From NCBI RefSeq assembly GCF_024055595.1, contig NZ_JAMXOF010000001.1:1674001-1738000 (forward strand): DNA of 64,000 nucleotides, written 5' to 3'. The notes beneath the pieces are model-generated. The model did no database searches. It saw nothing but the letters and a program-made list of their open reading frames with translations, and was not told the DNA's origin. Below are positions 1-8,122 of the stretch, one piece after another (position 1 is the stretch's first letter; each line of letters opens with the position of its first letter). Origin of the DNA: Mucilaginibacter aurantiaciroseus (GTDB lineage: Bacteria; Bacteroidota; Bacteroidia; Sphingobacteriales; Sphingobacteriaceae). The position numbers and the translations under genes were made by a program.

Positions 1-2
1 GT

Positions 3-1490
3 ACCGGCCGCGTGCAGATCTACATCAAACGCGATGATATTTGCCCCGATGAAGATAAAACCCTTTACAATATTGTATTTAAAAAGCTTTTAGATATTGG
101 CGATTACGTGGGCATTAAAGGCTACGTTTTTTTAACCCAAACGGGCGAGATCTCGGTACATACCCAGGAGCTTACCGTGCTTTCCAAAGCACTTAAACCA
201 CTGCCTGTTGTAAAACGCGAGGAAGATGGTACCATCCACGATGGTTTTACCGACCCCGAAATGCGTTACCGCCAGCGTTATGTGGATTTGACCGTTAACC
301 CCGAATACAAGAACATATTCATCAACCGCTCTAAGGTGATCACCGCTATGCGTAATTACTTTAACGGCCAGGGTTGGATGGAGGTAGAAACGCCTATCCT
401 GCAACCTATCCACGGTGGCGCTGCTGCCCGCCCGTTCACCACGCACCACAACACGCTGGATATGCCACTATTTTTGCGTATTGCTAATGAGCTTTACCTA
501 AAACGCCTTATTGTAGCGGGTTTTGATGGCGTATACGAGTTTGGCAAGATGTTCCGTAACGAGGGTATGGACCGTACCCACAACCCGGAGTTTACCGCCA
601 TGGAGATCTATGTAGCTTATAAAGACTATATCTGGATGATGGCTATGGTGGAGGAGTGTTTAGAGACTGTTGCTAAAGCTGTACACGGCATTCCGGTGGT
701 GCAGGTTGGCCAAAATGAGATAAACTTTGCAGGCCCTTACGAGAAATTATCGATGTACGATTCTATCCTGAAATATACCGGCATTGATGTATCCGCCATG
801 AACGAAGAAGGCTTGCGTAAGGTTTGTACTGAGTTGGCTATTGAAGTAAATGCCAGTATGGGTAAAGGCAAACTGATAGACGAGATTTTTAGCACCAAAG
901 TTGAGCACAACCTGATCCAGCCGACATACATCACCGATTACCCTATCGAGATGACGCCGCTTGCTAAAAAGCACCGTACAAAAGACGGTTTGGTAGAGCG
1001 TTTCGAACTGTTTGTGAATGGTAAAGAGATCGCTAATGCCTATTCGGAATTAAATGACCCTATTGACCAGCGCGAGCGTTTGGAAGAGCAGTTGATATTA
1101 GCCGGCCGTGGCGATGATGAGGCCATGGCGATGGACGACGACTTTTTGCGTTCATTGGAATACGGTATGCCGCCAACATCAGGCCTTGGTATTGGTATCG
1201 ACCGTTTGGTGATGCTGATGACCAACCAAAGCACTATCCAGGAAGTATTGTTCTTCCCGCAAATGCGTGCCGAATACAAAGCTAAAGTAGCATCATCTGA
1301 TGATTTTGTAAACGCAGGCGTACCTGCCGAATGGGTTCCTGTACTTAACAAAATGGGCTTCAACACCGTTGAAGAATTAAAAGCAGGCAACCCCAACAAA
1401 GTATTTAACGACCTTGGCGGCATGCGCAAAAAAATGAAACTGGAAATAGCTATGCCTGCAAAAGAAGCGGTGATGGCTTGGTTTGAATAG
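3..1490 (+). CDS. lysS: Lysyl-tRNA synthetase, class II (5' end outside window)
   Basis: Charges tRNA-Lys with lysine in the cytoplasm. The reading frame is open from the first bases of the window, so this is the C-terminal 495 residues of a longer protein; the GTG at 12 is an internal valine. The start of the visible part ([11 protein letters not shown]) is the anticodon-binding OB fold. Class II motif 2 is visible as [20 protein letters not shown], and motif 3 as [13 protein letters not shown]. After the catalytic core there is a helical tail of about 70 residues ending in MAWFE, which shorter bacterial LysS proteins lack and which I recall as usual in Bacteroidota. A perfect hairpin terminator follows the stop codon. 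Confidence 0.97.
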   Translation, partial: TGRVQIYIKRDDICPDEDKTLYNIVFKKLLDIGDYVGIKGYVFLTQTGEISVHTQELTVLSKALKPLPVVKREEDGTIHDGFTDPEMRYRQRYVDLTVNPEYKNIFINRSKVITAMRNYFNGQGWMEVETPILQPIHGGAAARPFTTHHNTLDMPLFLRIANELYLKRLIVAGFDGVYEFGKMFRNEGMDRTHNPEFTAMEIYVAYKDYIWMMAMVEECLETVAKAVHGIPVVQVGQNEINFAGPYEKLSMYDSILKYTGIDVSAMNEEGLRKVCTELAIEVNASMGKGKLIDEIFSTKVEHNLIQPTYITDYPIEMTPLAKKHRTKDGLVERFELFVNGKEIANAYSELNDPIDQRERLEEQLILAGRGDDEAMAMDDDFLRSLEYGMPPTSGLGIGIDRLVMLMTNQSTIQEVLFFPQMRAEYKAKVASSDDFVNAGVPAEWVPVLNKMGFNTVEELKAGNPNKVFNDLGGMRKKMKLEIAMPAKEAVMAWFE

Positions 1491-1510
1491 AAATAAAACC
1501 CGATATAACA

Positions 1511-1545
1511 GAAAAGGACGCTGAAATCAGCGTCCTTTTCTGTTT
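1511..1545 (+). terminator. Rho-independent terminator of lysS
   Basis: A perfect 14-bp inverted repeat (1511-1524 and 1527-1540) with a 2-base loop lies 20 bases after the lysS stop codon. The right arm ends in TTTTC and is followed by TGTTT. Confidence 0.85.
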
Positions 1546-1555
1546 ACCCTATCCG

Positions 1556-1660
1556 CAAGTTATTGCGAGGAGCGATAGCGACGTAACAAACCTCTACTTA
1601 CAAAGCCGCAGACCGATCTATCGAAGATTGCTTCTTGCCTCGCAGCAATGACGGGGCGTA
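1556..1660. repeat. Dispersed palindromic repeat, CGTCATTGCGAG family, copy 1
   Basis: The left end reads TTATTGCGAGGAGCGATAGC and the right end GCAGCAATGACG, so the ends form an imperfect long inverted repeat. The inner stretch CTACTTACAAAGCCGCAGAC recurs almost unchanged in the copy at 34919-35015. No protein is encoded. Confidence 0.75.
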
Positions 1661-1765
1661 AATTAACCCAATACCCACGTCTCTTAACAAAAAGATAAAG
1701 GGAATGAAACTTTCAATTAATAGTAGTTGTTGAATTTTATAGCGGACACACTATAATTGAATACC

Positions 1766-2005
1766 ATGACAAATTCTATCCTTGAAATAACCGACAGCGA
1801 ATACCTGATAAAACTTAACAGGAGTAATTTTGACCTTTCATTTATCCGCAGCCTGCTTAAAATGGTTGAGGTATCTAAACCTGCGAAAGCTAAATTGAAC
1901 GATGCCGACAGCGGTTTTTATAACCACATTGTCGACAGGCACATCGAGCCATCAGAAGGTCACTCGTCTGAGCCTGATTATTACAGCAACCTCGACGAGA
2001 AATAA
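1766..2005 (+). CDS. Small hypothetical protein, 79 aa
   Basis: No family is recognised. The likely start is ATG 1766 (MTNSILEITDSEYLIKL); the upstream TTG at 1757 in the same frame is less likely. The N-terminal half is mixed hydrophobic and charged and could form a strand and a helix. The C-terminal half is polar and rich in His, Asp, Glu and Ser (HIVDRHIEPSEGHSSEPDYY). There is no signal peptide or membrane segment. The gene stands alone and converges on the next gene with a gap of about 20 bases. The amino-acid pattern looks coding, but its role is unknown. Confidence 0.6.
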   Translation: MTNSILEITDSEYLIKLNRSNFDLSFIRSLLKMVEVSKPAKAKLNDADSGFYNHIVDRHIEPSEGHSSEPDYYSNLDEK

Positions 2006-2024
2006 GCTTCCTTATAATTCTTCT

Positions 2025-2579
2025 TTAGAACTTCTGACGGAAACCGCCGCGTACTACCTGCTGCTTATCCATCTGTGCCATCTGGCCTTTCATCATCTTT
2101 ATCTGGTCGGCAAGCAATTTGTTCTTGTCTTCCTTAGCTGCTTCTTTCAGGTAAATTTCGGCTTCTCGCTTGTTTCGTTTAGCCATTGCTATACCCGCCA
2201 GGCTCAGTTTAGCTAATGCGATATTATGCGACATGCCCATACCCAATTGCAGGGCTTTCTTGAAGTATTTTTCTGACTTTAACGGCGCAGTGCGCGATTC
2301 TATTAAGCCAATAAGCAGGTTGTAATAACCATGCTGGCTTTTGTAAAGTTGTTTTTCGTAATCGGTGATCTTTGCAAGGGCAAGTTCTGCTTTAGCAGAA
2401 TTCTCTTTACGCAGGTAAAATTGCGCAAGCAGCATATTCTCGTTAAAAAAGAAGGTAAGCAAAGCGATGCCACCTAATAAAAACAGGGTAATTCCCCAGC
2501 CCCAAAAGCCAAAGGCGCATAGTGTAACACCCGCACCCATTATAACACAAGCAATAATTAACCTAACTATATTCGACAT
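2025..2579 (-). CDS. Membrane-anchored TPR-like protein, 184 aa
   Basis: The start was set at MSNIVRLIIACVIM (2579); a longer frame reaches 2609 but adds only a weak N terminus. Residues 5-45 form two closely spaced membrane segments (IIACVIMGAGVTLCAFGFWG, then ITLFLLGGIALLTFFF). The rest is soluble and helical, with short repeats that look like tetratricopeptide units, for example AKAELALAKITDYEKQLYKS and EKYFKKALQLGMG. The C terminus is rich in Lys, Met and Gln. The likely topology is an inner-membrane hairpin with a cytoplasmic protein-binding domain. It is transcribed divergently from ung, and no specific function can be given. Confidence 0.75.
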   Translation of the reverse strand: MSNIVRLIIACVIMGAGVTLCAFGFWGWGITLFLLGGIALLTFFFNENMLLAQFYLRKENSAKAELALAKITDYEKQLYKSQHGYYNLLIGLIESRTAPLKSEKYFKKALQLGMGMSHNIALAKLSLAGIAMAKRNKREAEIYLKEAAKEDKNKLLADQIKMMKGQMAQMDKQQVVRGGFRQKF

Positions 2580-2654
2580 AATTTGTATTAGTATAAAAAC
2601 AGTGTGCAAATATCGTTATTTGTAAGCTAAATAAAACATCAGTATTTAATATTT

Positions 2655-3335
2655 ATGGCCGGAGAATTAGAACCATCGTGGAAAAACCATTTAAGCGCAG
2701 AATTGGAAAAACCATACATGCATGATCTTAGAACCTTCCTCAAAGCGGAGAAGAATGCAGGCCATGTTACCTACCCTCGCAACGCCGATATATTCAACGC
2801 TTTTAACATCACCCCTTTTGATGATGTTAAGGTGGTGATACTGGGCCAAGACCCTTACCACGGCCCCAACCAGGCGCATGGGCTATCGTTCTCGGTACAA
2901 AAGGGTGTGGCTGTACCACCATCGTTAAAAAATATTTATAAGGAACTATCTACAGATATTCCCGGCTTTACCATCTCCCAAACCGGCAACCTTACCAAAT
3001 GGGCTGAACAAGGGGTATTATTATTAAATGCCACCCTAACCGTAAGGGCAGCCACAGCGGGCTCGCACCAAAAAAAGGGTTGGGAGAAATTTACAGATGC
3101 AGCGATAAAAACTTTGTCTGATGAAAAAAAAGGTATCGTATTTATCCTTTGGGGAGCCTACGCGCAATCAAAAGCGGCGCTCATCAACCTTAATAATAAC
3201 CATTTGGTCATCAAATCAACCCACCCATCGCCACTGGCGGTAAGCCACGGCGGGTTCTTTGGGTCGAAACCGTTCTCTAAAACGAATGCTTTTTTAGAGA
3301 AAGAGGGTAAAGCGGAAATTGATTGGCAAATATAG
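2655..3335 (+). CDS. ung: Uracil-DNA glycosylase, family 1
   Basis: Removes uracil from DNA as the first step of base excision repair, in the cytoplasm. The 226 residues match the normal family length. The water-activating motif is GQDPYHG with catalytic Asp66. The DNA-intercalation motif is HPSPLAVSHGGFFG with His190. The uracil-stacking segment GLSFSV is also present. Start MAGELEPSW fits the family. It is monocistronic and divergent from the TPR-like protein. Remnants of another gene and a short repeat follow its stop codon. Confidence 0.97.
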   Translation: MAGELEPSWKNHLSAELEKPYMHDLRTFLKAEKNAGHVTYPRNADIFNAFNITPFDDVKVVILGQDPYHGPNQAHGLSFSVQKGVAVPPSLKNIYKELSTDIPGFTISQTGNLTKWAEQGVLLLNATLTVRAATAGSHQKKGWEKFTDAAIKTLSDEKKGIVFILWGAYAQSKAALINLNNNHLVIKSTHPSPLAVSHGGFFGSKPFSKTNAFLEKEGKAEIDWQI

Positions 3336-3338
3336 GAA

Positions 3339-3378
3339 GAGAGTCAAGACAACAAGAAGCAAGAATCAAGATATAATG
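3339..3378. repeat. Dispersed repeat, AAGAATCAAGA family, copy 1
   Basis: The stretch contains GTCAAGACAACAAG followed by CAAGAATCAAGATATAATG. The same words recur at 6984-7046 and 52960-53050. It lies directly after the ung stop codon and does not encode protein. Confidence 0.5.
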
Positions 3379-3388
3379 TTTATCTGCT

Positions 3389-3712
3389 TTACACCTGCCG
3401 ATTTGTCAAGGCAGGTGTATAATTCCTTTTATTTATAATGATAAGTGCCACTATAAAATTAGGAACCCGGCATAGCCAGGAAACGATACGATAAGCCGGG
3501 ATAAAATCATGAAACACAAAGGCTGATAGCAAAGGCAACCAAATACGCAAGGTGACAGCTGCAAAAGTGAGCGCATAATTACAGCATCATCCATTTTTGA
3601 TGCTGGAGTATATGGCCCTGCCTCATAGTGCTGTACGCCTTTACATCGCTAATTAACCAGATGGTGGCTAACGAGCTAAAGCCCAACTCTTTTTTTCTAT
3701 CTAAAATACAAT
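3389..3712 (-). pseudogene. DUF2306 membrane protein remnant (C-terminal part, frameshifted)
   Basis: Translating the minus strand gives ELGFSSLATIWLISDVKAYS followed by GHILQHQKWMML and a stop. The next frame at once continues with YALTFAAVTLRIWLPLLSA, then FIPAYRIVSWL and ALIIINKRNY. Joined, this is the C-terminal half of a DUF2306 (four-helix integral membrane) protein, including its characteristic HQKWM then YALTFAAVTLR block. A frameshift separates the two parts, and the N-terminal half is missing upstream of about 3712. The family assignment is from memory of its pattern. Confidence 0.75.
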
Positions 3713-3760
3713 TATTCCAAAAGTGTTAACCTATAGCCGTGTGAGACCATGGTTACAAAT

Positions 3761-3807
3761 AAAAAAAAGCCAGGGATCAAAAGAAAATTCATTCTTGATT
3801 CCTGGCT
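3761..3807 (-). terminator. Terminator of the Lrp/AsnC regulator gene
   Basis: The inverted repeat AGCCAGGGATCAA (3768-3780) and TTGATTCCTGGCT (3795-3807) has one mismatch. On the minus strand it is followed by a run of T (the A run at about 3759-3768). It sits 22 bases past the regulator stop codon. Confidence 0.8.
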
Positions 3808-3828
3808 CTAAATGTCTTGCCTTTCTCC

Positions 3829-4299
3829 TTAGTATTCCAAAGGCACTATCGGCTCTTTTTTGCTGGTGCTCATGATCATCATGGTTTGGAAGGTTTTAAC
3901 CACGGTGATGCGGCTGATCTTCTCCATAATGAGTTGTTCGTACGACTTAATGTCGCGCACGTAAACTTTCAGCAAAAAATCGCACTGGCCGGTAACGTGG
4001 TGGCACTCGGTAACTTCTTTAATGCTTTGGATCTCGTCCAAAAATGTTTGGATGGTGTTCTTTTGGTGGAAATCAAGCGAGATCTGTATAAAAGTTTTGA
4101 TGCCTAAGCCGAGTTTTTCTTCGTCGACAAGGGCATGGTAGCTTTTTATGAACTGCGCGTTTTCCAGTTTGCGCACACGCTCTAAAGTTGGCGCGGGCGA
4201 TAAGCCTATTTCATTCGATAGCTGCAAGTTAGTGATGCGGCCATTTTCCTGTAAAATCTTAAGTATCTGTAGGTCTATTTTATCTAATTCTTGAGCCAT
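3829..4299 (-). CDS. Lrp/AsnC family transcriptional regulator
   Basis: A DNA-binding regulator of 156 residues, the normal size for the family. The start was set at MAQELDKIDLQIL (4299); the longer frame to 4335 adds an unlikely leader. Residues 1-60 are the winged helix-turn-helix (LQILKILQENGRITNLQLSN, then PTLERVRKLE). Residues 65-150 are the ligand-sensing RAM domain, with the typical GQCDFLLKVYVRD strand. It is divergent from the metal regulator operon, and the shared 130-base AT-rich gap probably holds both promoters. The effector, probably an amino acid, cannot be read from sequence. Confidence 0.93.
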   Translation of the reverse strand: MAQELDKIDLQILKILQENGRITNLQLSNEIGLSPAPTLERVRKLENAQFIKSYHALVDEEKLGLGIKTFIQISLDFHQKNTIQTFLDEIQSIKEVTECHHVTGQCDFLLKVYVRDIKSYEQLIMEKISRITVVKTFQTMMIMSTSKKEPIVPLEY

Positions 4300-4390
4300 G
4301 GTATGTGCAAATATAAAGCATTCTGTATCCCACAAAATATAATTTTTTAAAAAACTATTTTAACAAAACATATTATATATTTATTTATAT

Positions 4391-4423
4391 TTTTAGACAA
4401 GCCTAAAAATTTAATTAGATTTG
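4391..4423 (+). promoter_or_regulatory. Promoter with DtxR/MntR-type operator for the metal operon
   Basis: The palindrome TTTTAGACAAGCCTAAAA (4391-4408) pairs at seven of nine positions and resembles operators of the DtxR/MntR family. A Bacteroidota -7 element, TAGATTTG, follows at 4416-4423, placing the palindrome over the expected -33 region. The start codon at 4429 lies only 5 bases after the -7 element, so the transcript would be leaderless or nearly so. Autoregulation is inferred. Confidence 0.6.
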
Positions 4424-4428
4424 CTTAA

Positions 4429-5079
4429 ATGTACACTTTAGCCGAAGAAAACTATTTAAAGGCCATTTACAAGCTATCCATGGTAGCCAAGAATGTGAGC
4501 ACTAACCAAATCGCGGCCGAGCTGGCAACCAAGGCATCGTCGGTAACGGACATGCTGAGGAAGCTTGCCGAGAAGCTTTTGATCAATTATACCCGTTACC
4601 AGGGCGTTAGCTTAACCCAAACCGGAGAAAAGGTGGCGGTGAACATCATTCGCAGGCACCGCCTTTGGGAATATTTTTTGGTGGAGAAACTGAACTTTAA
4701 ATGGGACGAGGTGCATGAAATGGCCGAAGAAATGGAACATATTTCCTCTACCGAACTAATTGACCGGCTAGATGAATTTATGGGCTTCCCCACCCGCGAC
4801 CCGCATGGCGACCCAATACCTGATAGCCAGGGCAATTTTAAACAGAATGATCTTAAACCAATTTCGGCAGTTGATATTAATGCATGCGGGATCATATCCG
4901 GCGTTAGGGACCATTCCTCAGCGTTTTTACAGTACCTGGAAAAGAAACAACTCACCATAGGCAAAAAAATAACGGTGAAAGAGATCATCACTTATGACAA
5001 CACGGTAATACTACAAATGGACAATAAAGATTTACAAATAAGCCGCGATGTGGCCAACAACCTGCTAATAGCCTTATGA
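4429..5079 (+). CDS. Metal-dependent transcriptional regulator, DtxR/MntR family
   Basis: A metal-sensing repressor of 216 residues. Residues 1-65 are the winged helix (TNQIAAELATKASSVTDMLR). Residues 70-140 are the dimerisation and metal-binding domain, with IIRRHRLWEYFL and EEMEHISS supplying the expected Glu and His ligands. Residues 150-216 look like the SH3/FeoA-like C-terminal domain of longer members. The start MYTLAEENYLKAIYKL is the family N terminus. It overlaps the transporter gene by 4 bases (ATGA), so the two are translationally coupled. Context makes Mn(II) the likely co-repressor, with iron as the alternative. Confidence 0.93.
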   Translation: MYTLAEENYLKAIYKLSMVAKNVSTNQIAAELATKASSVTDMLRKLAEKLLINYTRYQGVSLTQTGEKVAVNIIRRHRLWEYFLVEKLNFKWDEVHEMAEEMEHISSTELIDRLDEFMGFPTRDPHGDPIPDSQGNFKQNDLKPISAVDINACGIISGVRDHSSAFLQYLEKKQLTIGKKITVKEIITYDNTVILQMDNKDLQISRDVANNLLIAL

Positions 5080-6980
5080 CCAGTCAACAGCACGATAGGC
5101 ATTCGTTAGGCAACGTACACAATACCGTAACCACCGAAGGTAAAACAGGCTGGCGCAAGCTGTTCTCCTTTTTAGGCCCCGCTTATTTAGTAAGCGTTGG
5201 CTACATGGACCCGGGCAACTGGGCTACCGACCTTGCCGCCGGCAGCCAGTTTGGCTATAAACTGATCTGGGTGTTATTACTCTCCAACCTAATAGCCCTG
5301 CTGCTGCAAAACCTTGCAGTAAGGTTAGGAATTGTAAGAGGATTGGACCTTGCCCAGGCGTCTAAACAAACTTACCCCCGGTTTGTAAACTTTTGCCTGT
5401 ATATACTGGCGCAAATAGCCATCATAGCCTGCGATTTGGCCGAGATAATTGGTATGGCAATAGGTTTAAATCTACTTTTTGGCTTACCGCTGATTTGGGG
5501 GGTATCCATAACTTTATTAGATACCTTACTTTTACTGTTCCTGCTTAACAAAGGCATGCGCAAGTTGGAGGGCTTTATTATCTCCCTTATATTTATAGTG
5601 GGCTTCGCGTTTTTATTGCAGATGTTTATTGTGCAGCCAAACGTTATCGATATTGCCAAAGGCTTTATGCCAACCAAGCTGAACAGTACATCGCTATATT
5701 TGGCTATTGGGATTATTGGTGCTACGGTGATGCCGCATAACCTGTACCTGCATTCCTCACTGGTGCAAACCCGCAAGATAGACCGCAGCGAGGAAGGCAT
5801 TAAAACCGCCATACGCTATAACTTTTGGGATACCACCATCGCGCTTAACCTTGCTTTTTTTGTAAATGCCGCTATATTGATATTAGCTGCAAGCGCGTTT
5901 TTTGGGCGTGGTTTCCATGAAGTTGCCGAGATCCAGGATGCACATAAGTTGCTGACCAACATCTTCGGCAAGCTGGCCCCTGCGTTGTTTGCTATAGCGC
6001 TAATAGCCGCCGGGCAAAGTTCTACAGTTACAGGCACGCTTGCAGGCCAGATCATCATGGAAGGCCACTTGAACCTACGGATAGCCCCTTGGCTGCGCCG
6101 CTTGCTAACGCGATTGCTTGCTATAATTCCGGCATTTTTTACCATACTCCATTTTGGGGAAGAAGGCTTAGGCAAGCTGTTGATACTAAGCCAGGTGGTG
6201 CTTAGCTTACAATTAGGTTTCGCCATTATCCCGCTCATCCACTTTACATCGGATAAGAAGCGCATGGGCAAATTTGCCACCAGTGTTTCTTTAAAAATAC
6301 TGGCCTGGGTTTTCGCTACGCTGATAGTAGGGTTAAACGTAAAGCTGGTGATACAAGAGATAGAAACATGGGCGGCGGGTAGCCCCGGCTCGGCTAATTT
6401 GGTGCATTTTGTGATATCGCCCATCGCAGTGGGGGTCGGTTTGCTGTTAGTATATGTGTTCCTGCGCCCGTTGCTTTACAAGCATACCGATCATCCTGTT
6501 TATGTACCACACGGCATCGCGGCAGCACTGGATAATCTGGAAGCGGTGAATTATAACCAGATAGGTGTCACCATCGATTTTTCGAAGAACGACCAAAATA
6601 CTATACGCCACGCTTTGATGCAGGGTGGTAAAAAGGCGCACTACAACCTCATCCACGTGGTAGAAACCGCCGGGGCACGATATTACGGCAAACAAGTAAT
6701 GGATAGTGAAACCCAAAGTGATGTAGACAATTTGGAGAAATATGTTGATACCTTAATTAAATTGGGTTACAAAGCCGAGGCTAAGATCGGCTTTGGCAGC
6801 GCTGCATCATCCATAGCACAAATTGTTAAAGAGACTGAGATAGACTTTGTGGTGATGGGTTCGCACGGGCACAAGGCTCTAAAAGACCTGATATTTGGCA
6901 CTACTGTTGATTCGGTAAGGCATAAGGTGAATGTACCGGTGCTGGTTGTGAAACCTCAACAGAAGAGAAAAGACATTTAG
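5076..6980 (+). CDS. mntH: Nramp Mn2+/Fe2+ transporter fused to a UspA domain
   Basis: A proton-coupled divalent metal importer in the inner membrane. Residues 25-465 hold about 11 membrane segments with the Nramp signatures: GYMDPGNWATD (metal site, residues 43-53), GATVMPHNLYLHS (about 216-228) and GQSSTVTGTLAGQ. Plain Nramp proteins end near here. This one continues to residue 634 with a universal-stress-protein domain (about 490-630), ending in the nucleotide-binding pattern GSHGHKALKDLIFG and VPVLVVKP. A cytoplasmic nucleotide-binding domain joined to a metal transporter suggests regulation of transport. It is coupled to the preceding metal regulator. Confidence 0.95.
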   Translation: MTSQQHDRHSLGNVHNTVTTEGKTGWRKLFSFLGPAYLVSVGYMDPGNWATDLAAGSQFGYKLIWVLLLSNLIALLLQNLAVRLGIVRGLDLAQASKQTYPRFVNFCLYILAQIAIIACDLAEIIGMAIGLNLLFGLPLIWGVSITLLDTLLLLFLLNKGMRKLEGFIISLIFIVGFAFLLQMFIVQPNVIDIAKGFMPTKLNSTSLYLAIGIIGATVMPHNLYLHSSLVQTRKIDRSEEGIKTAIRYNFWDTTIALNLAFFVNAAILILAASAFFGRGFHEVAEIQDAHKLLTNIFGKLAPALFAIALIAAGQSSTVTGTLAGQIIMEGHLNLRIAPWLRRLLTRLLAIIPAFFTILHFGEEGLGKLLILSQVVLSLQLGFAIIPLIHFTSDKKRMGKFATSVSLKILAWVFATLIVGLNVKLVIQEIETWAAGSPGSANLVHFVISPIAVGVGLLLVYVFLRPLLYKHTDHPVYVPHGIAAALDNLEAVNYNQIGVTIDFSKNDQNTIRHALMQGGKKAHYNLIHVVETAGARYYGKQVMDSETQSDVDNLEKYVDTLIKLGYKAEAKIGFGSAASSIAQIVKETEIDFVVMGSHGHKALKDLIFGTTVDSVRHKVNVPVLVVKPQQKRKDI

Positions 6981-6983
6981 AGT

Positions 6984-7046
6984 AAAGAATCAAGACAAAA
7001 TGGAGATTGCCAATAACTCGGCATTTTCTGAACTACTCTTGAGTCC
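6984..7046. repeat. Dispersed repeat, AAGAATCAAGA family, copy 2
   Basis: AAAGAATCAAGACAAAATGG on the left and CTCTTGAGTCC on the right form an imperfect inverted repeat between mntH and smpB. It shares its left arm with the copies at 3339 and 52960. Confidence 0.45.
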
Positions 7047-7072
7047 TATAAATATTGCATATTTGCAGCGTA

Positions 7073-7522
7073 ATGGAGCAAAACTTATACATCAAGAATA
7101 AAAAGGCATACTTTGAATACCATATACTGGATAAGTACACGGCCGGCATACAGCTTTTAGGTACCGAAATTAAATCGATCCGCGAAGGTAAGGCCAACGT
7201 GAACGATGCCTTTTGCACTTTTATTGGCAACCAGCTTTATGTACGTAATTTGCATATTTCCGAATATTCGATGGGTTCGTTCTATAACCACGAAGCCAAA
7301 CGCGACCGCATCCTGCTACTCAACAAAAAAGAATTAAAAAAATTGCTAACCCGTGGCGAAGAAAAAGGCTTAACCATTGTCCCGCTTGCCCTATTCATCA
7401 GCGAACGCGGTTTTGCTAAACTGGAAATAGGCCTCGCCCAGGGTAAAAAGACTTTCGACAAACGCGAAACCATGAAAGAGCGCGACACCAAGATTGAGAT
7501 GGACAGGGCGATGAAACGGTAG
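7073..7522 (+). CDS. smpB: SsrA-binding protein SmpB
   Basis: Binds tmRNA and delivers it to stalled ribosomes for trans-translation. The protein has 149 residues, a normal length. The start is ATG 7073 (MEQNLYIKNKKAYFEY); the open frame extends upstream to a TTG that would add six unlikely residues. Diagnostic blocks are AGIQLLGTEIKSIREGKAN, LYVRNLHISEYSMGS, and the basic C-terminal tail KTFDKRETMKERD that inserts into the decoding site. Confidence 0.97.
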   Translation: MEQNLYIKNKKAYFEYHILDKYTAGIQLLGTEIKSIREGKANVNDAFCTFIGNQLYVRNLHISEYSMGSFYNHEAKRDRILLLNKKELKKLLTRGEEKGLTIVPLALFISERGFAKLEIGLAQGKKTFDKRETMKERDTKIEMDRAMKR

Positions 7523-7620
7523 GTTAAGAACTTAAAACAATAAGATTTAAACAGAAGGCCGTTTATTCCTAAATGGCGTGGGTATTATTTCAAAAACCCG
7601 GTTCTTGGCTTCACTATTGT

Positions 7621-7640
7621 ATGATATGTTGAAATATCAT
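7621..7640. promoter_or_regulatory. Small inverted repeat before the SnoaL-like gene
   Basis: ATGATAT (7621-7627) and ATATCAT (7634-7640) form a perfect 7-bp inverted repeat with a 6-base spacer, ending 3 bases before the start codon. It could be an operator or a translational hairpin; nothing else supports either. Confidence 0.3.
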
Positions 7641-7643
7641 ATC

Positions 7644-8054
7644 ATGAGTAAAGAAGCAAATATAGAAGCACAGAAAAAATTTGGCGAAGCCGTAAACAAC
7701 GGGAACCTCGAAGCATTAAAAGATGTTGTTGCCGAAGGTTCCGTAGACCATGACCCGACAGACGGACAAGTTGCAGGCCCACAGGGTTACATTGATTTTT
7801 TTACTGAGTTACGCACCGCCTTCCCCAATCTGAAAATTGAAGTAAAGCATTTAGTAGCTGATGATGAAAATGTAAGTTTTGCTTATGAAGTTACCGGCAC
7901 ACACAATGGTGATTTTATGGGTATTGCGCCTACCGGAAAAGCCATTAAGGCACGTGGTATGCAAATAAGCAAATTCGATAACGGCAAAATGACCGAGCGC
8001 TGGGGAAGCTCAAACGAATTAGGAATTTTAAAGCAATTAGGTAAAAAGATTTAG
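7644..8054 (+). CDS. SnoaL-like / ester cyclase family protein (NTF2 fold)
   Basis: A 136-residue protein with the pattern of the SnoaL-like polyketide-cyclase group: an early helix (FGEAVNNGNLEALKDVVAEG), then DHDPTDGQVAG, GYIDFFTELRTAFPNLKIEV, and the strand run THNGDFMGIAPTGKAIKARG. The usual role is an NTF2-fold pocket for a small organic substrate. The true substrate is unknown, and many bacterial members are annotated only by fold. Start ATG 7644 (MSKEANIEAQKK) was chosen over the longer frame from 7578. Confidence 0.85.
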   Translation: MSKEANIEAQKKFGEAVNNGNLEALKDVVAEGSVDHDPTDGQVAGPQGYIDFFTELRTAFPNLKIEVKHLVADDENVSFAYEVTGTHNGDFMGIAPTGKAIKARGMQISKFDNGKMTERWGSSNELGILKQLGKKI

Positions 8055-8122
8055 AAAGGCTATAGTGAGCTGTTAGTAGGCCTTTTAAGTGCAAACTGCC
8101 AACTTATAACTGCCAACTAACC

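Noticed and set aside
5816..6424. Long open frame opposite mntH on the minus strand
   Set aside because: It is antisense to the Nramp transporter, has no recognisable domain, and its composition is the mirror of hydrophobic codons.
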